From Actinomycetes bacterium (GTDB lineage Bacteria > Actinomycetota > Actinomycetes > S36-B12 > GCA-2699445), in contig JAHZLH010000053.1 in the NCBI GenBank assembly GCA_022599915.1, positions 27,651-91,650 on the forward strand: 64,000 bases of DNA, given 5' to 3'. Shown piece by piece: positions 51,595 through 60,133 of this stretch (the stretch's first letter is position 1; each line of letters starts with the position of its first letter). The notes under the pieces are model-generated. The model was not told the DNA's origin and ran no database searches. It saw only the letters and a program-made list of their open reading frames with translations. The translations under genes were made by a program, and so were the position numbers.

Positions 51595-51649
51595 AGTTGG
51601 GTAAATCGGGCGTTCAGGGGACTATCGCCGGAAAATCCGGTGTCGAATC

Positions 51650-51666
51650 CGCCGCACTACGCGGCG
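51650..51666 (+). other. Hairpin 3 just before the ftsZ ribosome site
   Basis: CGCCGC and GCGGCG form a 6-bp stem with a 5-nt loop, ending 3 nt before the GGGAGGGAAG ribosome site at 51669-51678. Confidence 0.5.
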
Positions 51667-51683
51667 TGGGGAGGGAAGTAGAA

Positions 51684-52823
51684 ATGGCTGCTCCGCAAAA
51701 CTATCTCGCGGTCATCAAGGTTGTCGGTATCGGCGGCGGTGGTGTCAACGCGGTAAACCGAATGATTGAGTACGGGCTCAAGGGAGTCGAGTTCATCGCG
51801 ATCAACACCGACGCTCAAGCGCTGCTCATGAGCGACGCGGACGTCAAACTCGACATTGGTCGGGATTTGACCCGTGGACTAGGCGCCGGGGCGGACCCGG
51901 ACGTCGGTCGTCAGGCCGCCGAGGACCACGCTGATGAGATCGAAGAGGTGATGAAGGGCGCTGACATGGTCTTCGTCACCGCAGGTGAAGGTGGCGGCAC
52001 TGGCACTGGTGGCGCACCCGTCGTAGCTCGCATTGCTCGCGGACTGGGCGCGCTGACCATCGGCGTTGTCACCCGACCATTTGGGTTCGAGGGTCGCCGC
52101 CGCAGCGCCCAGGCTGAGACCGGTATCGAATCGCTGCGTGGCGAGGTCGACACCCTGATCGTGATCCCCAACGACCGGTTGCTTTCGCTGACTGACCGGC
52201 AGATCAGCGTCATCGACGCTTTCCGTCAGGCAGATCACGTCCTGCTACAGGGTGTGTCCGGCATTACTGACTTGATCACAACCCCGGGCTTGATCAACCT
52301 CGACTTCGCTGACGTGAAGAGCGTGATGCAAGGCGCCGGTTCGGCGTTGATGGGTATCGGCTCCTCACGAGGTGAAGACCGCGCCATCTCCGCCGCGGAG
52401 AGCGCCATCAACAGTCCACTGCTGGAGGCCAGTATCGACGGTGCCCACGGGGTGCTGATGTCGATCGCCGGTGGTAGTGACCTTGGCTTGTTCGAGATCA
52501 ACGAGGCAGCCCGGCTGGTATCCGAAGCTGCGCACCCAGAGGCCAACATCATCTTCGGTGCCGTCATCGACGACACGCTGGGCGATGAGACTCGGGTGAC
52601 GGTGATTGCGGCTGGCTTCGATGGCGGGCTCCCCAAGGCTCGCTCTGAGTCCGAAAAAACCGTGCAGCTTCCTGAAACCGAGACCGTCTCGGTCCGACCC
52701 ACCGCGACTCGGCAGTCGGATCAGCCGGCGGCAACCCAGCCGGCCGGCACTGGCCGTCCAGTGGAGCCGATCGTGTTTGACGACCCGGATGACGGAATCG
52801 ATATCCCCGACTTCCTGAAGTGA
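51684..52823 (+). CDS. ftsZ: Cell division GTPase FtsZ
   Basis: 379 residues from ATG 51684, supported by GGGAGGGAAG upstream; a longer reading from 51597 runs through the leader. The tubulin motif G-G-G-T-G-T-G is in [16 protein letters not shown], the T7 loop is [11 protein letters not shown], and VIPNDRLL and AINTDAQAL are standard. The conserved C-terminal peptide [10 protein letters not shown] binds SepF and other partners. FtsZ polymerises into the division ring. The 256-nt leader suggests its own promoter in addition to read-through. Confidence 0.97.
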   Translation: MAAPQNYLAVIKVVGIGGGGVNAVNRMIEYGLKGVEFIAINTDAQALLMSDADVKLDIGRDLTRGLGAGADPDVGRQAAEDHADEIEEVMKGADMVFVTAGEGGGTGTGGAPVVARIARGLGALTIGVVTRPFGFEGRRRSAQAETGIESLRGEVDTLIVIPNDRLLSLTDRQISVIDAFRQADHVLLQGVSGITDLITTPGLINLDFADVKSVMQGAGSALMGIGSSRGEDRAISAAESAINSPLLEASIDGAHGVLMSIAGGSDLGLFEINEAARLVSEAAHPEANIIFGAVIDDTLGDETRVTVIAAGFDGGLPKARSESEKTVQLPETETVSVRPTATRQSDQPAATQPAGTGRPVEPIVFDDPDDGIDIPDFLK

Positions 52824-53581
52824 GTCAGTGGCAGGCTCCCGAACCGCCACCAGGAGTCCGCTGGCACTTCTCCAGTCGGGCGGGTGGGGTGAGTTCCGGT
52901 CCCTATGCCGGACTCAACCTTGCCGATCACGTGGGAGATGATCCCGATTCGGTCAGCCGTAATCGCGAAGTGCTGGCTGGCCGCATCGGGCTGGCGCCGG
53001 AGCGGATCGCGGTGATGCAGGCAGCACACGGTCGGGACGCCGCGATTGTCAGTGAGGCTGGCACAGTCCCCGCTGTTGACGGCCTCGTCACCACCACCCC
53101 GGGATTGGGATTGTTAGCGCAAGGCGCTGACTGTGCCACGGTGGCGCTCGCTGACAGCGAGGCAGGGGTTGTGGCTGCGGTGCACTCCGGCTGGCGGGGC
53201 GTCTCGGTGAACGCTACAGCAGCCGTGGTCGAACGGATGGTCGCGTTGGGGGCAGAGCCGAGCCACATGCATGCCGCGATTGGTCCAGTGATCTGTCCCG
53301 GTTGTTACGAGGTTTCTAGTGAGGTGCGTGATCAAGTGGGTGCTGCCGCTAGTTCCGCTGTCGCGGAAACCAGGCGGGGGACTCCTGCCGTCGATCTCCA
53401 CGCCGGTGTTATTGAGCAACTGCAGCGGGCTGGTGTTCAAGTGATGGCCGCCGATCCGGCCTGTACCTACGAGTCGAGCGACCGGTACTCCTACCGTCGC
53501 GATGGCACCACTGGGCGTCAGGGAATGCTGATCGCCTTGATACCGGTCGAAAGCACTCAAGGGGAGGCGAATCGTGACTGA
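52820..53581 (+). CDS. pgeF: Peptidoglycan editing factor PgeF (YfiH/laccase-domain)
   Basis: 253 residues from GTG 52820, overlapping the ftsZ stop. The family zinc ligands are visible: His in [10 protein letters not shown], Cys in [11 protein letters not shown] and His in [27 protein letters not shown] is the conserved C-terminal block. PgeF-type proteins remove wrongly incorporated L-Ser from UDP-MurNAc in Escherichia coli; relatives act as purine nucleoside phosphorylases. Its place directly after ftsZ is conserved in actinobacteria. Confidence 0.9.
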   Translation: MSQWQAPEPPPGVRWHFSSRAGGVSSGPYAGLNLADHVGDDPDSVSRNREVLAGRIGLAPERIAVMQAAHGRDAAIVSEAGTVPAVDGLVTTTPGLGLLAQGADCATVALADSEAGVVAAVHSGWRGVSVNATAAVVERMVALGAEPSHMHAAIGPVICPGCYEVSSEVRDQVGAAASSAVAETRRGTPAVDLHAGVIEQLQRAGVQVMAADPACTYESSDRYSYRRDGTTGRQGMLIALIPVESTQGEANRD

Positions 53582-54302
53582 ATCCCCATCAGAGTTGCCT
53601 GACCCAGCGGCCCGCCGCGATCAGATCGCCGTCGGACTGCAGCAGACGCAGCAGCGGATCGCAGCTGCCTGCGCAGCGGCCGAGCGAGACCCAGCCGAGG
53701 TCACCCTCATTGTGGTGACCAAGACCCGCCCCGCTAGCGATGTCGCCATCTTGGCGCGGCTGGGCGTCACCGATGTGGGAGAGAATCGGGAGCCGGAGGC
53801 TAGCCGCAAGCACGCTGAGTGCGACGGACTTCCGCTGACCTGGCACTTCATCGGTCAACTGCAGCGCAACAAGACTGGCAAAGTTGCCCGCTACGCCGAC
53901 ATGGTGCATTCCCTGGACCGCCCGGAGGTAGTAGCTGCCCTTGATGGCGCCGCTGAGCGCGCTGAGCGGACGATCTCCGCCCTAGTACAGGTCGATCTGT
54001 CCGGCGGTGCCGAGGGCCGTGGTGGTGTGGCACCGGAGCAACTGCCGTCGCTATGTCAGCAGGTGGCTGACTCCGAACAACTGCGGCTGGCTGGCATCAT
54101 GGCCGTCGCACCGCTGCAGGAAGACCCAGCAGCGGCTTTCGACCGGCTCGCGCAACTGCGCGAATCGGTACTCGTAGACTTCCCAATGGCGCAACTATTG
54201 TCCGCTGGGATGAGTGGTGACCTCGAACAGGCCGTTCAGGCCGGTGCGACACATGTGCGCGTCGGTAGTGCGGTGTTAGGGGAACGTCACTATGTCAGGT
54301 AA
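53574..54302 (+). CDS. PLP homeostasis protein (YggS/YlmE family)
   Basis: 242 residues from GTG 53574, overlapping pgeF by 8 nt. The PLP lysine is in VTLIVVTKTRPASD, followed by GVTDVGENREPEA, WHFIGQLQRNK and MVHSLDR, all family blocks. LSAGMSGDLEQAVQAGATHVRVGSAVLG ends the TIM barrel and binds the phosphate. It balances pyridoxal phosphate and amino acid pools without a known enzyme reaction. In the usual sequence the PLP-binding loop reads GENY or GENR; here it is GENR. Confidence 0.93.
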   Translation: MTESPSELPDPAARRDQIAVGLQQTQQRIAAACAAAERDPAEVTLIVVTKTRPASDVAILARLGVTDVGENREPEASRKHAECDGLPLTWHFIGQLQRNKTGKVARYADMVHSLDRPEVVAALDGAAERAERTISALVQVDLSGGAEGRGGVAPEQLPSLCQQVADSEQLRLAGIMAVAPLQEDPAAAFDRLAQLRESVLVDFPMAQLLSAGMSGDLEQAVQAGATHVRVGSAVLGERHYVR

Positions 54303-54395
54303 CGTCAGGGTGCGGGTATCCGTTCGTGACGCCAATCAGCAGGCGCCCACGAGAGGATGTCCCAGGCGCCTCCCTTCCCCGATCGAGGAGCAGAC

Positions 54396-54893
54396 ATGGC
54401 ACATGCGATGAAGCGACTGGGTGTGTATCTCGGCCTAGTCGAAGACGATCCCAACTACGTGCACCCTGGGTACGACGAGCCAAGCCGGACCTCGGCTGCC
54501 CCGGTTCGGGCGGTGCCAGCGAGCACTCCGGCTCCGGTCACGACGCTGCCCCGGACTGAGTCAGCCACGGCAACTGCGGTTGCTGATCCGGTGTCGGTGC
54601 AGTCGGACATCGATCCGTACTCGATCCACACCATCCACCCGCGCTCCTACAACGATGCGCGGCGGATTGGTGAGGAGTACCGCGCTGGTGCGCCAGTCAT
54701 CATGAACTTGACCGAGATGGATGACTCAGACGCTAAACGCATCGTTGATTTCGCGGCTGGCCTCGTTTTTGCCATGAACGGCACGATCGAGCGGGTCACC
54801 CAGAAGGTATTCTTGCTGTCGCCAGCCAACGTTGACGTCCGGGATGCTCCGGCCGTCCAACAGGCTCGGGACGGCTTCTACAACCAGAGTTGA
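54396..54893 (+). CDS. sepF: Division protein SepF
   Basis: 165 residues from ATG 54396, preceded by GAGGAG. The N-terminal membrane-binding helix is MAHAMKRLGVYLGLVED, followed by a Pro/Thr/Ala-rich linker and the SepF (DUF552) domain: YNDARRIGEEYRAGAPVIMNLTEM, DSDAKRIVDFAAGLVFAMNGTIERV and VFLLSPANV. SepF anchors FtsZ to the membrane and is the main such anchor in actinobacteria, which lack FtsA. The 93-nt gap from yggS shows no separate promoter that I can name. Confidence 0.95.
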   Translation: MAHAMKRLGVYLGLVEDDPNYVHPGYDEPSRTSAAPVRAVPASTPAPVTTLPRTESATATAVADPVSVQSDIDPYSIHTIHPRSYNDARRIGEEYRAGAPVIMNLTEMDDSDAKRIVDFAAGLVFAMNGTIERVTQKVFLLSPANVDVRDAPAVQQARDGFYNQS

Positions 54894-54902
54894 GTTTTCT
54901 TC

Positions 54903-55181
54903 GTGATCTTCGGGATTCTTGCCACAGTCCTGTGGATCTATTGGCTGATTTTGATCGGCAGGCTGATTTTTGACTGGGTGCAAGTCTTTGCGCGGGATTG
55001 GCGACCCAAAGGTCCGGTGTTGCTCATCGCAGAAGCCATTTACACGCTCACTGACCCACCGCTGAATTTCTTACGCCGCTTCATCCCGCCGTTGCGCCTG
55101 GGCCAGATCAGTTTGGATCTGTCCTTCCTAGTGCTGATCCTTGCCGTCGGTATTGGCGTCTCGGTGCTATCCGGTCTCTAG
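54903..55181 (+). CDS. YggT family membrane protein
   Basis: 92 residues from GTG 54903, 9 nt after sepF. Two helices (about 3-22 and 68-90) flank the family motif LIFDWVQVFARDWRPKG and LTDPPLNFLRRFIPPLRLG, where D-P-x-L-x-x-x-R-R-x-(I/L)-P-P is diagnostic. YggT proteins are tied to osmotic or membrane functions and often lie just before divIVA in this phylum. Here the next gene is on the opposite strand and divIVA is absent. Confidence 0.93.
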   Translation: MIFGILATVLWIYWLILIGRLIFDWVQVFARDWRPKGPVLLIAEAIYTLTDPPLNFLRRFIPPLRLGQISLDLSFLVLILAVGIGVSVLSGL

Positions 55182-55304
55182 CAGGCCACAGTCGCCATCC
55201 AGTAACACCGTCGGCGCCGCCTGTGGCGCGCGAGACTTATTGCCCCATGCCCGGCAACCGAATCCGGGCATATCATCCGTAGCGTTGAGTCCGCGCAGTA
55301 GCTG

Positions 55305-58300
55305 CTACTTCCCGACGACGGGATATTCACTTGGCGGGGCGTACCAGCCATTGGGCCACGTCTCGGCCACCCAGGCGTCGTTGGGCTCGTTGAAGGGAGT
55401 GATCTCCACGCGATCGATTTCCAGGACCGTCGTGTCAAACTCGGGGTCCCCGGCCCAGCCGACACGGTCCACGTACTCGCCGTTGACTCGTTCCTTGTAG
55501 CCGGACGCTGGGAACCAGATGCCGATCCAGAACCGGGCAGCGCGGTAGGGGATGTTGTCCTGGCCGTACTCGGCGCCCTCGTGGCGGTAGACCTCTTCGC
55601 CGTCTAGCGTCCAGATCACCTTGGGGATTTCCTCATTGCCGCCGGAGTGCCACTCAATGCCGAAGTCGTGGAACTCGCCATCAGCGATATTGCGACCGAA
55701 GTCGACGCGTCCTGGGTGATGGGCTCCTTCACCACCGAGTTTGCCGCCCCAACTATTGGCCCGGCCATTCTGGAAGCTGATCGGGTCATCCATGGTGCCG
55801 TTGGACAGATCGGTCGGGAACTCCCAATCGATCTCGGTGTTTCTGATGCGACTCGGTTCCTGCCAGTACTCCGGTTCGTCGGGGAAATGTTCGATGTAGT
55901 GGAAGTTCCAAAACGCGGAAACCGCACCGAGTTCCGGCGGGATCTTGGCGCGAACGACGTACTTTCCGGAGGCGAAGTAGTCGCGAGTGGCGATGCCGGC
56001 CCCCACCCGAGTTGTTCGACCGCCATGCCCCTGCTGGTCACCGCGGTACTGGTCGCCCTGAGCCTTCAGTTTCAAGACCCCATCGGCGAGGCTGACGTTT
56101 TCTGGGATAAGACCGCCGTTGTCGCCACCCCAGGCGCGATCGACGATGAGCCACTTCTGTGGATCGAGACCGCCCTCGAAATCTTCAATCAAGGTTTCGG
56201 TGGTCTGCGCCGGAGTGGGCTGCGGTGTATCCAGCCATTCCCCGCCAACCGCTTTCATCGACACGGAGTCGACTTCAAGAACGCCACTGTCTCCCTTCCA
56301 CCGTTCGAGATGGAACTTGCCCGCTGTTTGGGTCGCGGGAGAGGTGAAGTCCACGTGATAGTCGCGCCAGTCGCCGTCATTGACCTGCAGATGATGGAAC
56401 TCCTCACCCACCTTGATCCCGACTGTTGGTGCGCCGTCGGCTGCCCGCGCCCTCACCGTCAACCGGTATGCGCGTGAAGCTGCCAGCAATATCTGGGTGT
56501 CTTGGACCGCTCGTGCGGTGCGGTCATCGCGGGATTGCAAAGTGAGCAGACCATCGTTGACGCTGCCGAGATCGACAACCCAAGAAGCGTCCCCGAAAGA
56601 GAAATCGCCATTGCGAACGATCTCCGAGCCGGCGCTGGGCAAGGACACTGTTTCGGGTGCGCTCGGCCAACTGACGCCCACTGGTGGCTCCGGAACCGGC
56701 AAATCACCTGCCACTACTTTGACGTCATCGAAGAAGACGGAGCCCGCCACGTCGGTTTGGTATGCCTGGAGGTAAAGGTTCACCTGGCGATCGTTCGCAC
56801 CGGTATAGAAAGTGAACCGCTTCTCCGACCACTGTGATTCCCGGACTGAGTTCGATTTTGGTTTCTGGACTCCCTGTTCGACTCCAAAGGAGGCCCAGAC
56901 ATCGCCGGTAGTACGGGTCTTCACGGCGAAGGTGTACTTCGTTCGCGGCTCAAGCCCGCCGACTGATTGACTGAGTCTCACGGTGGTGCCCGGGGCGGGG
57001 TCGAGTCTGATTGCCGAGGCGCCTTCCGGTGCATCATCAATGAGTTCAGGGCTTCCGGATTCCACCGTCCAGCCGTTTAGGCCGTCCTCAAAGCCGGGGT
57101 TGTCCACTCCTAGGTCGACTGGCGTCGTGGGTTCAGGCGTCGGACTGGTAGTGGGCTCTGAGTCTGATGGTGTGGGTGTGGGCGTGGGCTCGGCCGTCGG
57201 CGTTGGCGTTGGGGAACTTGACGGTTCGGGTCCCGGTTCCCGCTCCTCGGCTATGTCCCCGAGATAGGCTCGCACGCCGTCAACGCGAGCAGCACTTTGC
57301 TGGCCCTTCCACGCGTGGACGGACAGCGAAATCTCGGTGACATCGCCGGTGGTGAAGACTAGGCGGGAGTCGTCCTCGGCCTCGGTCCACTTGCCCTGAT
57401 GTCCTTTGACTTTCACATAAGCAGCAGCATCGCCAGCGGGCGCTGCTCGATCCAAGAAAATGGTGTACGTCGAGTTTGGCTCGACTGCTACCTGTTGGCT
57501 GACCCGAGCCGTTCCGTCGGCGGCAGGAGCAAGGGTGAGTACACCGGTGCTGACTGTTGCGGCGGCATTGCTGTCACTACCGTCTTGCCAGCCGTCGAGC
57601 CCGTTGTCGAAGTCAGGGTTTTCTATCTGCAGGGATGATGGCGCGGTAAGCGTGGGTTGCGGCGTCGGTTCCTCACTCGGTGAAGGTTCAGTCGTAGGTT
57701 CAGCCGTGGCCGTGGGTTCAGCCGTTGGCGTCACTGTCGGGGTGGGTTCAACCGAGGGGGTTGGCGCAGGTGTTTCGGTGCCGTCACTCAACACGACGTC
57801 GTCCACGACGACAGTTCCGCTCTGGCGCTTCCACGCCTGCAGGTAGATCTCGACCTCGTTCACCCCGTCGGCGGTGCGGAAGTTCAGCGGAAGATCTGCC
57901 GACTCACGTTGCGTCCACTTGCCCTGATGTCCCTTAACGCCAAGAGCCGCTGTTGCACCTCGGCTGTCGACAACTGCGCTCAGGGAGTACTCCGTGTTGG
58001 GCCTGACCGACACGGTCTGCACCAGACGGGCAGTCCCATCAATAGCGGGGGCAAGAAGGGCTGAGTGGTCCCCTGATTCCGCAATCAGGCGAGCGCTGCC
58101 ACTACCGCTCGAGTCGTTGCGCCAGGGACTAAGGACTCGGTCCTCGAAGTCGCCGTTCTGTAGACCGGCTCCTGAACTCCTGGACGCGTCTTGGTCGGCC
58201 GCTGTCACTGATGGATCTGATGCTGCCGGTCCGGAACCCAGCACCGCCAAGACAACTGCTCCGGTGACCAAACCAACACCACAAAATCTGATGGTCCCCA

Positions 58301-58307
58301 TACTCAT
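55305..58307 (-). CDS. Secreted GH16 glycanase with four carbohydrate-binding-like modules
   Basis: 1000 residues with GAGGAGG before ATG 58307. A signal peptide (residues 1-30) is followed by four CBM4/9-like beta-sandwich modules starting NGDFEDRVLSPW (51), NPDFDNGLDGW (230), NPGFEDGLNGW (403) and NGDFSFGDASW (566). The first three are separated by Pro/Thr/Ser/Glu linkers, and modules 1 and 2 share VKGHQGKWT. Residues about 705-990 form a GH16 domain with the catalytic E825-I-D-W-E829. The sequence around it (RAWGGDNGGLIPENV, TRVGAGIATRDYFASGKYVVRA) resembles agarase, porphyranase and carrageenase-type members. It would cut a beta-linked galactan, laminarin or similar polysaccharide outside the cell. 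Substrate is unknown. Confidence 0.87.
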   Translation of the reverse strand: MSMGTIRFCGVGLVTGAVVLAVLGSGPAASDPSVTAADQDASRSSGAGLQNGDFEDRVLSPWRNDSSGSGSARLIAESGDHSALLAPAIDGTARLVQTVSVRPNTEYSLSAVVDSRGATAALGVKGHQGKWTQRESADLPLNFRTADGVNEVEIYLQAWKRQSGTVVVDDVVLSDGTETPAPTPSVEPTPTVTPTAEPTATAEPTTEPSPSEEPTPQPTLTAPSSLQIENPDFDNGLDGWQDGSDSNAAATVSTGVLTLAPAADGTARVSQQVAVEPNSTYTIFLDRAAPAGDAAAYVKVKGHQGKWTEAEDDSRLVFTTGDVTEISLSVHAWKGQQSAARVDGVRAYLGDIAEEREPGPEPSSSPTPTPTAEPTPTPTPSDSEPTTSPTPEPTTPVDLGVDNPGFEDGLNGWTVESGSPELIDDAPEGASAIRLDPAPGTTVRLSQSVGGLEPRTKYTFAVKTRTTGDVWASFGVEQGVQKPKSNSVRESQWSEKRFTFYTGANDRQVNLYLQAYQTDVAGSVFFDDVKVVAGDLPVPEPPVGVSWPSAPETVSLPSAGSEIVRNGDFSFGDASWVVDLGSVNDGLLTLQSRDDRTARAVQDTQILLAASRAYRLTVRARAADGAPTVGIKVGEEFHHLQVNDGDWRDYHVDFTSPATQTAGKFHLERWKGDSGVLEVDSVSMKAVGGEWLDTPQPTPAQTTETLIEDFEGGLDPQKWLIVDRAWGGDNGGLIPENVSLADGVLKLKAQGDQYRGDQQGHGGRTTRVGAGIATRDYFASGKYVVRAKIPPELGAVSAFWNFHYIEHFPDEPEYWQEPSRIRNTEIDWEFPTDLSNGTMDDPISFQNGRANSWGGKLGGEGAHHPGRVDFGRNIADGEFHDFGIEWHSGGNEEIPKVIWTLDGEEVYRHEGAEYGQDNIPYRAARFWIGIWFPASGYKERVNGEYVDRVGWAGDPEFDTTVLEIDRVEITPFNEPNDAWVAETWPNGWYAPPSEYPVVGK

Positions 58308-58431
58308 GGACCCTCCTCACCTGTCCAACTGCGACGTCGGAGTCCAGGATCTGGTTCACGTCATATGCACATTCACCCCACTGGACGAGTGAGCGGCAAC
58401 AGATGTCTGACAGCGGTGGGCTGGGTGGTCG

Positions 58432-60009
58432 TTGCCGCCGCGGTCGGTGGGTGATGCGGTGGTGGGGTCGGCGACGACTCAGACGGTGACGTTGGTGAAC
58501 GAGGGTGACTCGGCGACCACGGTGACGGCGGTCGCGGTTGCGGGTGATGAAGATTTCCGGCTGACAGACAAGGACAACTGCTCGCAGAGACGTCTTAAAG
58601 CTGGCGATGAATGTGAGGTGGGTATCCGGTTTGCGCCGACGACGGACGGAGTCCGTGCGGCGACGTTGCAGGTCAAACGTCAGGGTGCCGATGAGCCGGA
58701 TCGTTTCGCGGTGTCGGGTGAGGGGGCGTATCCGGAAGCGTCGGCGGTGGTGAAGAACTTTTTGAAGGTGCCGGTGGGTAAGCAGCGTCGTCAGACGGTG
58801 GTGGTGAAAAACACTGGCAAGGTGGAGGTGCGAGTGAAGAAGGTGCGTGGCTACACCCCAGAGTTCCGACGTGAGAAGAACCCGAAGAAGGGCAGTTCGC
58901 TGAAGGGTGATCTGTGTCGGAGCCGGTCGTTGCAGCCGGGCGGTAAGTGTCGGGTGACGGTGGTGTTCGCTCCGGATCAGGTGGGTCCGCGTGCGGCCAC
59001 GATCACGGTGTTTGCTAACACTTTGAATCCGAAGGAGTCGGTGCTGTTGCAGGGACAGGGTGTGGCGCCGGTAGTGACGGGTGAGCCGGTGGATTTCGGG
59101 GATCGGGAAGTGGGCACGGTGATCACGAAAACAGCGGTGATCACCAATAGTGGTGATGCGCCGCTGGAGGTGACCGAGGTGTCGGTGACTGATGAGCAGG
59201 GTACCGAGTTGGATGAGTTTGATGTCGCAAATGCCAGTGACTGCACCGATGACCGGGTGCCTCGGGGTGGACAGTGTGAGGTGAAGGTGCGGTTCTTCCC
59301 TCGTGATGACACCCAGTCCGCGGCCATCTTGACCGTGAAGTCGAATGCGGTGGAGTCCCCGAACTCACTGGCGGTGTCTGGCACCGGGTTCACGGTGATC
59401 ACTCCTGATGAGAATGTGGAGGATTTAGGGCAGATCATTTCTGGTGGGGACGCGAAGCCACCGGCGCAAGCTGCGGAAGATGCGGTGTCGAGTCAGGGGG
59501 ATGAGTACACGGTAGTCAAGGTGGTGCAGCGTAATGATGGTGGATACATCGTGGAGTTGGTCGATGCTGCCGGGAACACGGTGTGGGTGTATCTGACTGC
59601 TGACCTGACCGTGGAACGCATCACTAGCCAACTCGATGGCCTGGCGTCACCGGGTGCGGTGAAGAAACTGAAAGCACCAGCGAAGAAACGCAAAGCAAAC
59701 AAGTTCACGGTGACGTGGAAGAAACCAAAGAATATTGGTAGCGCGCAACCGGATGGCTATTTGACGCGGATCACGAAGAAGGGCACGTCGAAGAAAGCCT
59801 CCCGGGCCGAGACGTGGACGAAGTGGAAATCCCAAGACTGGGTACCCGCCCCGAACGGGAAACTGTCTAAGAGGTTTAAGAAACTGTCACCGAGTTCTAC
59901 CTACAGGGTGCAAGTACGGGCCCACAGCGTCGCTGGTAACGGCAAGAAGACCACCATCAATGTGACCACTAACCGCAAAGGCATCCCGAAGAAGTACGGC
60001 ACCGGCTAG
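58432..60009 (+). CDS. Choice-of-anchor-D / ASPM-SPD2-Hydin-like protein without signal peptide
   Basis: 525 residues from TTG 58432. Three Ig-like modules of about 100 residues are seen. The first begins PRSVGDAVVGSATTQTVTLVNEG, and a later one has PVDFGDREVGTVITKTAVI, with C-x-x-G-x-x-C-x-V-x-(V/I)-x-F at each module end. A short domain follows (about 325-400), then a Lys-rich FN3-like domain ending VQVRAHSVAGNGKKTT. Homologues are exported, but the frame is closed by TGA at 58408 and nothing between it and 58432 encodes a signal peptide. The module appears to start mid-strand. Either the N-terminus was lost or a frameshift separates it from its signal. It may be a pseudogene. Confidence 0.62.
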   Translation: MPPRSVGDAVVGSATTQTVTLVNEGDSATTVTAVAVAGDEDFRLTDKDNCSQRRLKAGDECEVGIRFAPTTDGVRAATLQVKRQGADEPDRFAVSGEGAYPEASAVVKNFLKVPVGKQRRQTVVVKNTGKVEVRVKKVRGYTPEFRREKNPKKGSSLKGDLCRSRSLQPGGKCRVTVVFAPDQVGPRAATITVFANTLNPKESVLLQGQGVAPVVTGEPVDFGDREVGTVITKTAVITNSGDAPLEVTEVSVTDEQGTELDEFDVANASDCTDDRVPRGGQCEVKVRFFPRDDTQSAAILTVKSNAVESPNSLAVSGTGFTVITPDENVEDLGQIISGGDAKPPAQAAEDAVSSQGDEYTVVKVVQRNDGGYIVELVDAAGNTVWVYLTADLTVERITSQLDGLASPGAVKKLKAPAKKRKANKFTVTWKKPKNIGSAQPDGYLTRITKKGTSKKASRAETWTKWKSQDWVPAPNGKLSKRFKKLSPSSTYRVQVRAHSVAGNGKKTTINVTTNRKGIPKKYGTG

Positions 60010-60097
60010 GACGTGGATTCTCTGGCCAGGCCGTCACCCGGGCATATGGCCCGATGGCGGCGTGGACCGGCTATGAGCGGAATCGCATTCCACGTCC
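60009..60097. other. Long-range inverted repeat after the choice-of-anchor gene
   Basis: GGACGTGGA (60009-60017) and TCCACGTCC (60089-60097) are exact reverse complements enclosing 71 nt, which themselves contain CGGGC-ATATG-GCCCG. It lies between convergent genes and may end transcription from either side. Confidence 0.5.
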
Positions 60098-60133
60098 GGT
60101 CGTCGTTGCCGCCAGCCGTTCAGTAGAAATGAC

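Noticed and set aside
55647..56477. 276-codon plus-strand frame inside the GH16 gene
   Set aside because: It lies opposite the catalytic domain and shows no family features.
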